NCBI GenBank assembly: GCA_016182795.1
Contig: JACPFW010000044.1
Coordinates: 17,270-81,269, forward strand
Reading direction: 5' to 3'
DNA length: 64,000 nucleotides
DNA from: Gemmatimonadota bacterium
Lineage (GTDB): Bacteria > Gemmatimonadota > Gemmatimonadetes > Gemmatimonadales > Gemmatimonadaceae
The translations under genes and the position numbers were made by a program. Shown piece after piece: positions 52,823 through 61,096 of this stretch. The notes under the pieces are model-generated. The model ran no database searches, was not told the origin of the DNA, and was given only the letters and a program-made list of their open reading frames with translations. Positions within the stretch are counted from its first letter, which is position 1; each line of letters begins with the position of its first letter.

Positions 52823-54290
52823 GGCGCCCGCGACGGACGGCGGATCGATCGTTGGTCGACTCTCCCTCCTCTACGCAGTCTCCGGTCTGCTACTCGGCGC
52901 CGCCATCGGCGGCGCATTGTACCTCGGGCTTGCCCGGGAGATCGACCGGCAGGACCGGCGGCTCGTTGCGAGCAAGATCCAGGTGCTCGAGCACCTCGTC
53001 ACCCGCTATCCGCTGACCAGCGAGGCGGTGCGCAGCGAAATCGAGCACGAGGCCGGCAGTGAGGGGCCTGTCGCGTTCGCGCTGCGCGTCCTCGACGACG
53101 ACAACAGGGTCCTGCTCGAGACGCCCGGTATGTCGGCGCGCATTCCCGCCGACCGCTTTCCCTCGCCGCATGCGGGCGATGACGACGCGACCACGTGCGT
53201 CGAGTGCGTGCGCGACGCGAAAGACGAGTACATGCTGCACGCGAGCTGGGTGCCGCCGCACGGTCCCAATCCCGACGCCCGCAAACTGCAGGTCGCGCTC
53301 GACGTCTCCAGTTCCGCCCGCGTGTTGTCGGATTATCGGACGCTGCTCTTCGTCGTCATCGGCCTCGGCATCCTGAGCACGGCACTCGTCGGCGCCGGTG
53401 TCGCGCGGATCGCCGTACGTCCGGTGCGCGGCATCACCACCCGGCTGCGTGCCATCACCGCGAGCCAACTCGACCAGCGGCTCACCGACGCGCGGCCTTG
53501 GCCGCGCGAGTTACGCGGCCTCGCCCATGAGATCGACGGCATGCTCGACCGGCTCGAGGAGTCGTTTGGCCGGCTCGGGCTCTTCTCCGCCGAAATCGCG
53601 CACGCCCTGCGGAACCCGATCAACAACTTGCGCGGCGAGGCCGAGGTGGCGCTGGCCCGGACTCGGACAACCGAGGAGTACCAGCAACTGCTCGGATCAA
53701 GTCTCGAGGAGTACGATCGGCTGTCGCGGCTCATTGACGCCCTGCTCTTCCTCGCCCGGGCGGAGGACCCGAGCCGCGTGATCGAGCGGTCGGCGTTCTC
53801 GGCTCGGCGGGAGCTTGATGTGGTACGCGACTTCTACGACGCGTTGGCCAGCGAGCGCAGCATCCGCGTCGCGTGCGACGGCGACGCGCCGCTCGTAGCC
53901 GACCCCACGCTCGTGCGCCGCGCGATCAGCAACCTGCTGGCCAATGCGCTGAATCACACCCCGTCGGGCGGCCACATCACCATGGTCGCGCGTCCAACAG
54001 GTGACGGCGGCAGTGAGATCGACGTCAGTGACGCTGGCTCTGGAATCGCGGCCGCTCATATTCCGCGCGTGTTCGAGCGTTTCTACCGGGTGGACAACCC
54101 CCGTGCACACGTCAACACGGGCGCCGGACTCGGTCTCGCCGTCGTACGCGCGATCATGCGCCTGCACGGCGGCAGGGCCGACATCGAGAGCAGCGAAGGA
54201 CGCGGCACGACTGTCCGCCTGACGTTTCCGCCGCCGAGACAGGACGGCGGCACGACCGCCGAGGCCGTGCCGCCGTTCTCCGTCAGCTGA
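52803..54290 (+). CDS. Sensor histidine kinase, CusS-like, with periplasmic CxxC
   Basis: 495 residues. TM1 about 20-43, periplasmic domain about 45-175, TM2 about 180-205, HAMP, H-box [21 protein letters not shown], and ATPase with [22 protein letters not shown] and [14 protein letters not shown]. The periplasmic part contains TTCVECVRD (Cys132, Cys135) followed by DEYMLHASW, possible thiol- or metal-sensing ligands. The ATG at 52803 is preferred over GTG 52794. Partner of the regulator upstream. Confidence 0.92.
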   Translation: MSLTRLEAPATDGGSIVGRLSLLYAVSGLLLGAAIGGALYLGLAREIDRQDRRLVASKIQVLEHLVTRYPLTSEAVRSEIEHEAGSEGPVAFALRVLDDDNRVLLETPGMSARIPADRFPSPHAGDDDATTCVECVRDAKDEYMLHASWVPPHGPNPDARKLQVALDVSSSARVLSDYRTLLFVVIGLGILSTALVGAGVARIAVRPVRGITTRLRAITASQLDQRLTDARPWPRELRGLAHEIDGMLDRLEESFGRLGLFSAEIAHALRNPINNLRGEAEVALARTRTTEEYQQLLGSSLEEYDRLSRLIDALLFLARAEDPSRVIERSAFSARRELDVVRDFYDALASERSIRVACDGDAPLVADPTLVRRAISNLLANALNHTPSGGHITMVARPTGDGGSEIDVSDAGSGIAAAHIPRVFERFYRVDNPRAHVNTGAGLGLAVVRAIMRLHGGRADIESSEGRGTTVRLTFPPPRQDGGTTAEAVPPFSVS

Positions 54291-54299
54291 CGGTCCGCC

Positions 54300-54830
54300 C
54301 TAGTCGTCGTCGCCCGCCGTCGGAGCCGCAGATCCCGCCGGCGCCGCGGTCCACTTCTTCACGAGGAAGACCAGCATCACTCCGCCGCCCAGCACGAGCA
54401 GCGCGGGCAGAGCGTAGACGAGCATGTTGAAGCCCGCCGCCTTGGGCTCGAGCAGGATCCACTCGCCGTACTTGGAGATGAAGTAGTCCTTCACCTGCTC
54501 GCCCGACTTGCCGGCCGCGAGCTGCTCCTTGACGGCGGTCCGCATTTGCTGCGCCAGCTCCGACGGCGAATCCTGGATCGACACGCCCTGGCAGACCGGG
54601 CAGCGAAGCTGCGACGCCACCTCCTTGGTGGCCGCCTCGAGCGCCGGGTCGTTCTTCTGCACGTCAGTCAGCGATCCCTGCACCTGCACTCGCAGCGCTC
54701 CGCTGTCCTGCGGCGCCCCCTGGGGCGCGGCCGGCAACGCCGGCGCCTGCGCGCGCGACGCACCGGCCGTCAGCATCACGACGACGGCAAGGCCGCCCAT
54801 CGCCCGCGCTGCTTCACGCAGTCTCGTCAT
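54300..54830 (-). CDS. ccmH: Cytochrome c maturation protein CcmH (thiol-reducing subunit)
   Basis: 176 residues. Signal peptide, then an extra acidic segment, the LRCPVCQG redox motif (about residues 75-82) on a three-helix bundle with SELAQQMRTAVKEQLAAGKS and YFISKYGEWILL, and one C-terminal membrane helix. It reduces apocytochrome CxxCH thiols for heme ligation. CcmI is not seen. The N-terminal extension of 40 residues is longer than in E. coli NrfF/CcmH. ATGA overlap with ccmG. Confidence 0.92.
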   Translation of the reverse strand: MTRLREAARAMGGLAVVVMLTAGASRAQAPALPAAPQGAPQDSGALRVQVQGSLTDVQKNDPALEAATKEVASQLRCPVCQGVSIQDSPSELAQQMRTAVKEQLAAGKSGEQVKDYFISKYGEWILLEPKAAGFNMLVYALPALLVLGGGVMLVFLVKKWTAAPAGSAAPTAGDDD

Positions 54831-55462
54831 TTGTCACTCCCCGTCTTGTTGGCCGGCCCCGCGGCTTCGGCGGGCGCCGCGGCTGGCGCGGTCGGTGTCG
54901 CCGGCTGCGCCGCCGCCATCAGCGAATCCACCTTGAGCCGCACGATCCCCGCCGTCACCGGACCGGTGTACTTATACGCCACCCGCCCCGATGCGTCGAG
55001 GAAGAACGTCTCGGGCACGCCGTACAGTCCATAGTCAATGGCCACGCGCGCGCCGGGATCGTCGACCGACGGATACGATTGCCCGCCCATCTCGGCGATC
55101 CACGCCGTCCCCTTGTCGGGCACGTCGTTGTACAACACGCCGAGGAACTGCACCGGCTTGCCGGCGTACCCGCGCGCAACTTCGGAGAGCACTTCGTGCT
55201 CGTCGCGGCAGGCCAGGCACCACGAGGCCCAGAAATTGAGCACCACCACCTTGCCGCGCAGCGCGTCGAGGCGCACGGTGTCACCCACCGGACGCGCCAG
55301 ATCTCCCTGCCCTGGCGCGAAGACCGCCAACGCAAAGGTTGGCGCCTCGCGCCCCGGCAGCGGAGACGGAATGCTGTTGGGATCGCGCGTCAGCCCCCAC
55401 GCGAACAGCGCGATCACCGGCGCGGCCGTGGCCGCGGCAATCGAAGCCCGCTTCCAGTTCAC
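54827..55462 (-). CDS. ccmG: Thiol:disulfide oxidoreductase CcmG/TlpA-like
   Basis: 211 residues. One N-terminal membrane anchor, then a thioredoxin fold with NFWASWCLACRDEHEVL (CLAC active site) and the cis-Pro segment YGVPETFFLD. It passes reducing power to CcmH. It ends with an Ala/Pro tail. The GTG at 55462 overlaps the ccmF stop. Confidence 0.93.
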   Translation of the reverse strand: MNWKRASIAAATAAPVIALFAWGLTRDPNSIPSPLPGREAPTFALAVFAPGQGDLARPVGDTVRLDALRGKVVVLNFWASWCLACRDEHEVLSEVARGYAGKPVQFLGVLYNDVPDKGTAWIAEMGGQSYPSVDDPGARVAIDYGLYGVPETFFLDASGRVAYKYTGPVTAGIVRLKVDSLMAAAQPATPTAPAAAPAEAAGPANKTGSDK

Positions 55463-57456
55463 GCGGCACCCTCCCGCAACGCCGGCGCGCCTGCCGTGCG
55501 CGTCGCCGGACGATCGCCCGTTGGCCACGCGCCGAGAATGGCGCCGAGGCACAGCACCAGGCCGCCGATCCAGATCCACGGAACCAGCGGTTCCCAGATC
55601 ACCTTCACCGTGACGTTCGAGCCGTCCTGCTTGAACGCCATCAGGTTCAGATAGATGTCGCCCGTCCACCCGCTGCGCACGTCAGGCGTCGGCACCGGCT
55701 GCTGCGAGGTGGGGTAGTAGTTCATGCGCGGCTCAATGGTGCCGATCACGCGATCACCGTCCATCAGCTCCATCGTCGCGCCAATGACTTCGCGCTGACG
55801 CTCCTGGCGCCCCCACGCGCTCTTGAAGCGCAGCGTCTTGCCGGCCACCGTCACCGTCTCGCCGGGCTTCAGCGTCGCTTCCTGCTCCTTCTTGAACGTC
55901 GACGATGCCGCCACGCCCACGGCGACGAGCACCACACCGATGTGCGCGACGTAGCCGCTGTAGCGACGGCGGTTGCCGGCGACGAGCCGCACGAGCGCCA
56001 TCGGCCACGACTCGCCGTGCGCCTTCACCCGGGCGTTGGCGCCGCGCACGAACTCCTGCAGGTTGACGCCGAGCGCAAAGCCGGCAAACAGGAACGCCAG
56101 CATCGCGTAGACGCTGCGCCCACCGGCGACGATCACCGCCACCAGCATCAGCACGCCGAGCACGATGCCCGGGAGGAGCCGGCCCTTGAGCTCCGGTCCG
56201 GCCGCCTTGCGCCACGGCAGTGCCGGCCCAACGCCCATCAGGAAGAGCAGCGCCACCATCAGCGGCAGCGACATCTTGTTGAAGAACGGTTCGCCGACGC
56301 TCACCTTCACGCCGCGCGCCGCCTCGGCGACCAGCGGGAAGAGCGTGCCGATGAGCACCGTGAACATGAACGCCGTGAAGAACAGGTTCTGCAGCAGGAA
56401 CGCCGTCTCGCGCGACACCGGCACATCGAGCTTGCCGTCCGACGCCAGGCGATCGCTGTTCCCCGCCACCATGAACAGCGCGGCGATGAGCACGATGCCG
56501 ATGAACGCGAGGAAGAAGTAGCCGATCGTGCCCGTCGTGAACGCGTGCACCGACGAGATGATCCCCGAGCGCGTGAGGAACGTGCCAAGGATGGTGAGCA
56601 CGAACGTGCCGACCATCAGGTTCAGGTTCCACAGCTTCAGCATGCCGCGCCGCTCCTGCACCATCACCGAATGCAGGTACGCGGTGGCGGTGAGCCACGG
56701 GATGAACGAGGCGTTCTCGACCGGATCCCACGCCCAGTAGCCGCCCCAGCCCAACACTTCGTACGACCACCACATGCCGGCGATGATCGCCGCGGTCAGG
56801 AAACCCCACGACGCCACCGTCCACCGGCGCGTAAGGCGAATCCAGTCGTCGCTGGCCACCTCGCCCGAGAGCATGGCGCCGACGGCGAAGGCGAACGGCA
56901 CCGTCATGCCCACATAGCCCAGATACAGCAGCGGCGGATGCACGCCCATCAGGATGTGGTTCTGGAGCAGCGGGTTGGGGCCGGGGCCGTCGAACGGCAC
57001 GGGGAAGACCGCGCCGAACGGATTGGCCGGGCCGATCAGGAGCACGTGGAAGAACAGCGAGACCACGAGCAGCGTGAGCGCGGCGTAGGGAACGAGATTC
57101 CCCTCACGGTTGCGGTTGAACCAGACGACCGCGGCGCCGTACATCGCGAGCACCCACGCCCAGAAGACGATGGAGCCCTCGAGCGCGCCCCACAACGAGA
57201 TAATGGTGTAGAAGGTCGGCGTCGCGCGGCTGCCGACCTGCGCCACGTACGCAATGCTGAAATCGTGCGACACCAGGCCCCAGACGAGCGCCAGCGTGGC
57301 GACGGTGACGAGCACGAAGTTCGTGTAGACCGCAGCGTAACCGAGCATCAGCCAGTCGCGGCGCCCGCGGCGCACGGCGAACGGCATCAGGAACGCGCCC
57401 AGCGCCGTGATGGCCGCCGCGACGAGAATGGCGTTGGAAGCCAGCAGGCGGGTCAT
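55459..57456 (-). CDS. ccmF: Heme lyase CcmF
   Basis: 665 residues and about 15 membrane helices. The WGGYWAWDPVENASF motif (WWD heme-handling domain), HPPLLYLGYVGM and THTV-like histidines are visible, and a large periplasmic C-terminal region carries RMNYYPTSQQP. It joins heme from CcmE to apocytochrome thiols. Length is typical. ATGA overlap with ccmE. Confidence 0.95.
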   Translation of the reverse strand: MTRLLASNAILVAAAITALGAFLMPFAVRRGRRDWLMLGYAAVYTNFVLVTVATLALVWGLVSHDFSIAYVAQVGSRATPTFYTIISLWGALEGSIVFWAWVLAMYGAAVVWFNRNREGNLVPYAALTLLVVSLFFHVLLIGPANPFGAVFPVPFDGPGPNPLLQNHILMGVHPPLLYLGYVGMTVPFAFAVGAMLSGEVASDDWIRLTRRWTVASWGFLTAAIIAGMWWSYEVLGWGGYWAWDPVENASFIPWLTATAYLHSVMVQERRGMLKLWNLNLMVGTFVLTILGTFLTRSGIISSVHAFTTGTIGYFFLAFIGIVLIAALFMVAGNSDRLASDGKLDVPVSRETAFLLQNLFFTAFMFTVLIGTLFPLVAEAARGVKVSVGEPFFNKMSLPLMVALLFLMGVGPALPWRKAAGPELKGRLLPGIVLGVLMLVAVIVAGGRSVYAMLAFLFAGFALGVNLQEFVRGANARVKAHGESWPMALVRLVAGNRRRYSGYVAHIGVVLVAVGVAASSTFKKEQEATLKPGETVTVAGKTLRFKSAWGRQERQREVIGATMELMDGDRVIGTIEPRMNYYPTSQQPVPTPDVRSGWTGDIYLNLMAFKQDGSNVTVKVIWEPLVPWIWIGGLVLCLGAILGAWPTGDRPATRTAGAPALREGAA

Positions 57457-57905
57457 GTACCGGTGCTCTTCATGAGGGACTTGTACATCTCCGACGGGCG
57501 CTCGCCCTTGGTCGGCGCCTTGTACTCGTTGGAGTGCTTGACCATCAGGCTCGTGCTCTTGAAGACGCCGTCGCGGCCGTAGCGTCCCTCCACCACCACG
57601 CCCTGGCCGTCCTTGAACATCTGCGGCGGCGCGCCCTTGGACTGCACGGCGATCTCCCCCGTGCCGTCGGTCACGGCAAAGCGCAGGTCGAGCTTCTGCT
57701 CGTCCCACACCACCGAACCGGGCTTCACCTGCCCGCCCAGCCGCACCGGCTTGTCATAGCCTTCCGTCCCCTTGGCCAGCAGCTCCTTGGGCGTGAGGAA
57801 GTACACGACATTGCTGTCGAGACCGCCGTAGATAAGCCACGCGAAGGCAACCGCCAGCACGCCCACCGCGGCCAGCGCGCCCCACTTGGTCCGTTTGGAT
57901 GTCAT
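57453..57905 (-). CDS. ccmE: Heme chaperone CcmE
   Basis: 150 residues. N-terminal membrane anchor (about 8-26), OB-fold with VRLGGQVKPGSVVW and GDG-equivalent turns, and the heme-binding His in MVKHSNEYKAP (covalent heme attachment). It carries heme from CcmC to CcmF. The tail after the His is long and basic. Confidence 0.94.
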   Translation of the reverse strand: MTSKRTKWGALAAVGVLAVAFAWLIYGGLDSNVVYFLTPKELLAKGTEGYDKPVRLGGQVKPGSVVWDEQKLDLRFAVTDGTGEIAVQSKGAPPQMFKDGQGVVVEGRYGRDGVFKSTSLMVKHSNEYKAPTKGERPSEMYKSLMKSTGT

Positions 57906-58060
57906 GTCCTGAACTCTCCCTTGGCTGCCTGATCGTATTCCGCCTTGGCGCGCCGCGCCGCACCCAGCAGCCGCACCAGCATGACGCCGAGCACCACCCA
58001 TGTGATGACGTACGACGCCACCACGTACGAAATGCCGCCGTTCTCGAGTTGACTACCCAT
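57902..58060 (-). CDS. ccmD: Small heme exporter subunit CcmD-like
   Basis: 52 residues: short N-terminus, one membrane helix (SYVITWVVLGVMLVRLL), basic Arg/Lys tail. Size, topology and place between ccmC and ccmE fit CcmD, which helps release holo-CcmE. It overlaps ccmC by 8 bp and ccmE by 4 bp. Confidence 0.8.
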   Translation of the reverse strand: MGSQLENGGISYVVASYVITWVVLGVMLVRLLGAARRAKAEYDQAAKGEFRT

Positions 58061-58766
58061 TGTTGTCTCCCAGCGCCGCGGCCTGCGCGGCGTGCTCTGC
58101 CGCGCGCTCGTAGCGCGCCGCCTCATACCGGCGCCAGATGAACCAGATGGTCAGCAGGGTGAACGCCGCCAGGTTCAGCAGCAGCCCGCGCAGATACTCG
58201 GGCGACAGCCCGCGGGGATTGCTCTGAATCTGGTGCAGCGTGCGCCACCACCGCACCGACATCCACACGATCGGCACGTTGATCGCGCCGAGGATGCCGA
58301 CCGCCGCGCTCCACTGCCCGCGCCGGTGCGGATCCTCCACGAACGAACGCAGCGACAGATACCCCACAAAGATCAGGAAGAGCACGAGCGTGCTCGTCAG
58401 CCGGGCGTCCCACGACCACCAGACGCCCCAGGTCGGCCGACCCCAGAGCATGCCGAGCACCAGCGTCAGCCCGCAGAACAGCGAGCCAACCTCGGCGGCC
58501 GATGCGGCCAGCAAGTCGGCGCGCTCGTCTTCCTTCCAGAGGAAATGGAGCGACGCCACCAGCACCACGCCGAACGCCGCAAAGGTGACCCACGCGGCCG
58601 GCACGTGCACGTACATCATCTTCTGCAGGTGGCCCATCATCGCGTCGGCCGGCGACGTCGCGACGGCGTACACCTGGGTGAACAGGAAGAACAGGAACGC
58701 GCCCCATCCAAGCCACACCGGAGCGGGCTTGGGAGGGCCGAACTGACTGGGTGTCGCGGGGGACAT
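58053..58766 (-). CDS. ccmC: Heme exporter/transfer protein CcmC
   Basis: 237 residues, six helices. The tryptophan-rich TWGVWWSWDARLTS motif and flanking histidines (VHVPAAW, and RWWRTLHQI) bind heme. With CcmABD it loads heme onto CcmE. 7 bp downstream of ccmB. Confidence 0.94.
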   Translation of the reverse strand: MSPATPSQFGPPKPAPVWLGWGAFLFFLFTQVYAVATSPADAMMGHLQKMMYVHVPAAWVTFAAFGVVLVASLHFLWKEDERADLLAASAAEVGSLFCGLTLVLGMLWGRPTWGVWWSWDARLTSTLVLFLIFVGYLSLRSFVEDPHRRGQWSAAVGILGAINVPIVWMSVRWWRTLHQIQSNPRGLSPEYLRGLLLNLAAFTLLTIWFIWRRYEAARYERAAEHAAQAAALGDNNG

Positions 58767-58773
58767 GAGTGTC

Positions 58774-59460
58774 TTAGACCTCGATCACGTATTCGAACGC
58801 CAGAAAGGTCGCCACCAGGAAGATCACATCAAAGAGCGCCAGCATTTGAATCCACGCCCCCGACGCGTTGAGCAGGTCGCCGCCGAGGAACGCCTTGGTG
58901 GCCTCCATCGACGCGAGCAGCACGGGAATCAGCATGGGGTACAGCAGCAACGGGAGCAGCACCTCGCGCGCGCGGCTGCGGCTCGACATCGCGGCGTAGA
59001 ACGTGCCGAGCACGACGATGCCGACCACGCCGAGCGCCATGATGCCGAGCAGCGTCGGCCACTGTGCCGGGATGCGCACCTGGAACAGCACGATCCCGAC
59101 CGCCACCACGATCACGAGCATCAGGAGCACGAAGATCAGGTTGGCAATCAGCTTGCCGGCAAAGATGGCCCACCGCGAGCCGGGATAGAGCAGCAGCGCC
59201 TCGAGCGCACCGCCCTCGAGCTCCACTTGATATGACCGGTTGAAGGCCAGCACGCCGGCAAAGAGCACGGCGAGCCAGAGCGCGCCGGCAGCCGCGTCGC
59301 GCAGCGCCTGGCCGTCGGGGCCAAGCGCGAGACCAAACAGCACGAGGATCGTGACGCCGAGCGAGGCAACCGAATTGAACCCCGCCTTCGAGCGCCGCTC
59401 GGTGGTGAGGTCCTTCCACACGATCGCCTTGATGCGGCGGACGTCGTCGCGGAAGGCCAT
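58774..59460 (-). CDS. ccmB: Heme ABC exporter permease CcmB
   Basis: 228 residues with six helices; KDLTTERRSKAGFNSV and LALGPDGQALRDAAAG match CcmB, and EGGALEALLLYPGSRWAIFAGK is the conserved loop. Forms the transporter with CcmA that frees holo-CcmE. The start overlaps the ccmA stop by 1 nt (TAATG). Confidence 0.93.
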   Translation of the reverse strand: MAFRDDVRRIKAIVWKDLTTERRSKAGFNSVASLGVTILVLFGLALGPDGQALRDAAAGALWLAVLFAGVLAFNRSYQVELEGGALEALLLYPGSRWAIFAGKLIANLIFVLLMLVIVVAVGIVLFQVRIPAQWPTLLGIMALGVVGIVVLGTFYAAMSSRSRAREVLLPLLLYPMLIPVLLASMEATKAFLGGDLLNASGAWIQMLALFDVIFLVATFLAFEYVIEV

Positions 59461-60200
59461 TACGAAATCCCCGCCGCGCCCGCCGGCAGCGTGATCGCCT
59501 GCGGCGACGCGCCCCCGTGCAGGAGATCGTCGGCGGTCGGCACGTGCACGCGGCCGTCGCGAATGGTGACCGTGCGGTCGAGCACGCCCTGCGCCGGCAC
59601 GAGATCGTGCAGCACCACCACCGCCGCCCCACCGGCCGCGTTCAGCTCGCGAATGAATCCGTTCATCAGCGCGATGCCGGCGACGTCGAGGTTGTTGTAC
59701 GGCTCGTCGAGCAGGAGCAGGCGCGGCCGCTGCAGAATGAGGCGCGCCAGCGACAGCCGCCGCTGCATGCCCGCCGAGAAACCACGCACCCGCTCGTGGG
59801 TCACGTGGGTTAGCCCCACACGCTCGAGTGCGGCGTCAATGTCGGCCGACGGAAAGCCCAGCATCGTGGCGGCAAAGGCCAGGTTTTCGCGCGCGCTGAG
59901 GTCGTCGTACAGCCCCGGCACATGGGAGAAGAAGCCCACGTGATGGCGCACGTCGTCGCCCTCGGTCTTCACGTTCGCGCCGTACACGTAGCAGTCGCCG
60001 GCCGATGGCTTCAGCAGTGTGGCGACGATGCGCATGAACGTGCTCTTGCCGCAGCCGTTGTGGCCGAGCAGTCCGACCATCTCGCCGGCGCGAACCTGCA
60101 GATTGATGCCGCGCAACACCCATCGGGCACCGAATCGGCGCGCCACCCCGCGCGCATCGAGCGCGAGATCGGCTGTCGGGAGGGGGGCTGCGTTTGGCAC
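59460..60200 (-). CDS. ccmA: Heme ABC exporter ATPase CcmA
   Basis: 246 residues. Walker A GHNGCGKST, signature FSAGMQRRLSLARL, Walker B LLLLDEPYNNLD, H-loop VLHDL. The GTG at 60200 gives a normal length; the reading frame runs further upstream to 60314, but that part is AT-richer and unlike CcmA. First gene of the ccm operon, downstream of tRNA-Ala and its terminator. Confidence 0.9.
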   Translation of the reverse strand: MPNAAPLPTADLALDARGVARRFGARWVLRGINLQVRAGEMVGLLGHNGCGKSTFMRIVATLLKPSAGDCYVYGANVKTEGDDVRHHVGFFSHVPGLYDDLSARENLAFAATMLGFPSADIDAALERVGLTHVTHERVRGFSAGMQRRLSLARLILQRPRLLLLDEPYNNLDVAGIALMNGFIRELNAAGGAAVVVLHDLVPAQGVLDRTVTIRDGRVHVPTADDLLHGGASPQAITLPAGAAGIS

Positions 60201-60390
60201 AGCAGAAATCAGGGCAATTGCAACCCTGTTTTCCAGCGGCAGGATAGCCGATAAAATGTACGGTTTTGCCTTACACCTCAACCCACTGTGGAATAACGAG
60301 TTGAGTGAAACCACCCGCCGCTGCGTGAAGGATAATCGAATATAGCGTTACAAGGATTACCCGTGGCGGTGCATGCCGTCGAACGACGAA

Positions 60391-60416
60391 AGAGGGCCGG
60401 CGCGAGCCGGCCCTCT
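60391..60416 (-). terminator. Intrinsic terminator after tRNA-Ala
   Basis: Perfect 11-bp stem (AGAGGGCCGGC and complement) with a 4-nt loop, followed on the minus strand by TTCGTCG; it begins 11 nt after the tRNA end. Confidence 0.75.
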
Positions 60417-60426
60417 TGGACGTCCA

Positions 60427-60499
60427 TGGAGCGTATCGGGTTCGAACCGATGACCCCCGGCTTGCAAAGCCGGTGCTCTCCCAACTGAGCTAACGCCCC
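60427..60499 (-). tRNA. tRNA-Ala (UGC anticodon)
   Basis: 73 nt. Acceptor GGGGCGT pairs with ACGCTCC (one G-U), the D loop has AGCTCAGTTGGGAGAGC, the anticodon arm is CCGGC-TTTGCAA-GCCGG with TGC, and the T loop is GGTTCGAACCC. CCA is not encoded. A hairpin follows. Confidence 0.97.
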
Positions 60500-60521
60500 G
60501 ACGTGAGGCAATCTACTGTGA

Positions 60522-60577
60522 TGGGGATGGAGATGGCAGATGGCAGAGGGTAGATGGTTGAGGGTAGATGGTAGGCG
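60522..60577 (+). repeat. Heptad array (GATGGTA-type), left flank of four-helix gene
   Basis: At least seven consecutive 7-bp units varying around GATGGTA (GATGGCA, GAGGGTA, GATGGTT, GGCGGTA). An inverted copy lies at 61030-61066 on the other side of the gene. Confidence 0.8.
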
Positions 60578-60660
60578 GTACGGCATGTGAGGCGCGAAAT
60601 GGGCGATTGGTGAAGTCGTTCGATGATAGTTATAAGTCGGGGCGGTTGTAGCCTCCCTGC

Positions 60661-61026
60661 ATGTTCCCGATCGAGCGGTTGCAGGTCTACACGCAGGCCA
60701 TGGACTTGGCGCGCGCCTGTGCGCAGCAGGCGCCATCAATCCGGGATACCGACCTGCGATCACAGTTGCTGCGCGCGGTGCGTTCCATCGCGGCAAATCT
60801 GGCCGAGGGAGCGGGGAGTGGATCGCAGGCACTGTTCGCCCGCCATGTCGCCATCGCGCTGGGTTCGGCGAAGGAAGCCGAGTGTCACCTGCGCGTGGCG
60901 CTCGAGGCCGGCTTGCTGGCGACTCCCGCGCACGCTGCCCTTCACGATCAACTGTTGAACCTCACGCCCCGATTAGTTCGCCTGCTCGCCGCGCTCCGGG
61001 GCAATGCAAAGCGGCGGAGTGACTAG
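60661..61026 (+). CDS. Four-helix-bundle protein (23S intervening-sequence/Avd-like family)
   Basis: 121 residues, all helical: FPIERLQVYTQAMDLARACA, LRSQLLRAVRSIAANLAEGAG (family R-A-x-S-I-x-x-N-[IL]-A-E-G motif) and SAKEAECHLRVALEAGLL. Relatives are encoded in 23S rRNA intervening sequences and as the accessory protein of diversity-generating retroelements; they bind nucleic acid. No reverse transcriptase or rRNA is nearby. Oppositely oriented heptad arrays bracket the gene, and it is inserted between tRNA-Ala and the act operon. The ATG at 60661 lacks a strong ribosome site. Confidence 0.9.
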   Translation: MFPIERLQVYTQAMDLARACAQQAPSIRDTDLRSQLLRAVRSIAANLAEGAGSGSQALFARHVAIALGSAKEAECHLRVALEAGLLATPAHAALHDQLLNLTPRLVRLLAALRGNAKRRSD

Positions 61027-61029
61027 TCA

Positions 61030-61066
61030 CCCCGCCGCCTCTACCATCTACTCCCTACCATCTACC
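61030..61066 (-). repeat. Heptad array (GATGGTA-type), right flank, inverted
   Basis: On the minus strand this reads as units GATGGTA, GGGAGTA, GATGGTA, GAGGCGG, the same repeat type as 60522-60577 in opposite orientation. Confidence 0.75.
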
Positions 61067-61096
61067 GTTGCCCGCTCACTCGTGAGCGGGCAACGG
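61065..61096 (-). terminator. Hairpin overlapping the actF stop codon
   Basis: A 15-bp perfect stem (CCGTTGCCCGCTCAC and complement) with a 2-nt loop centre contains the last codons and stop of actF. No T-run follows. Confidence 0.45.

Noticed and set aside
60201..60314. N-terminal extension of CcmA
   Set aside because: AT-richer than coding neighbours and unlike CcmA; GTG at 60200 gives normal length.
60522..61066. Heptad repeats as a CRISPR array
   Set aside because: Units are 7 bp without spacers, inverted, and no cas genes are present.
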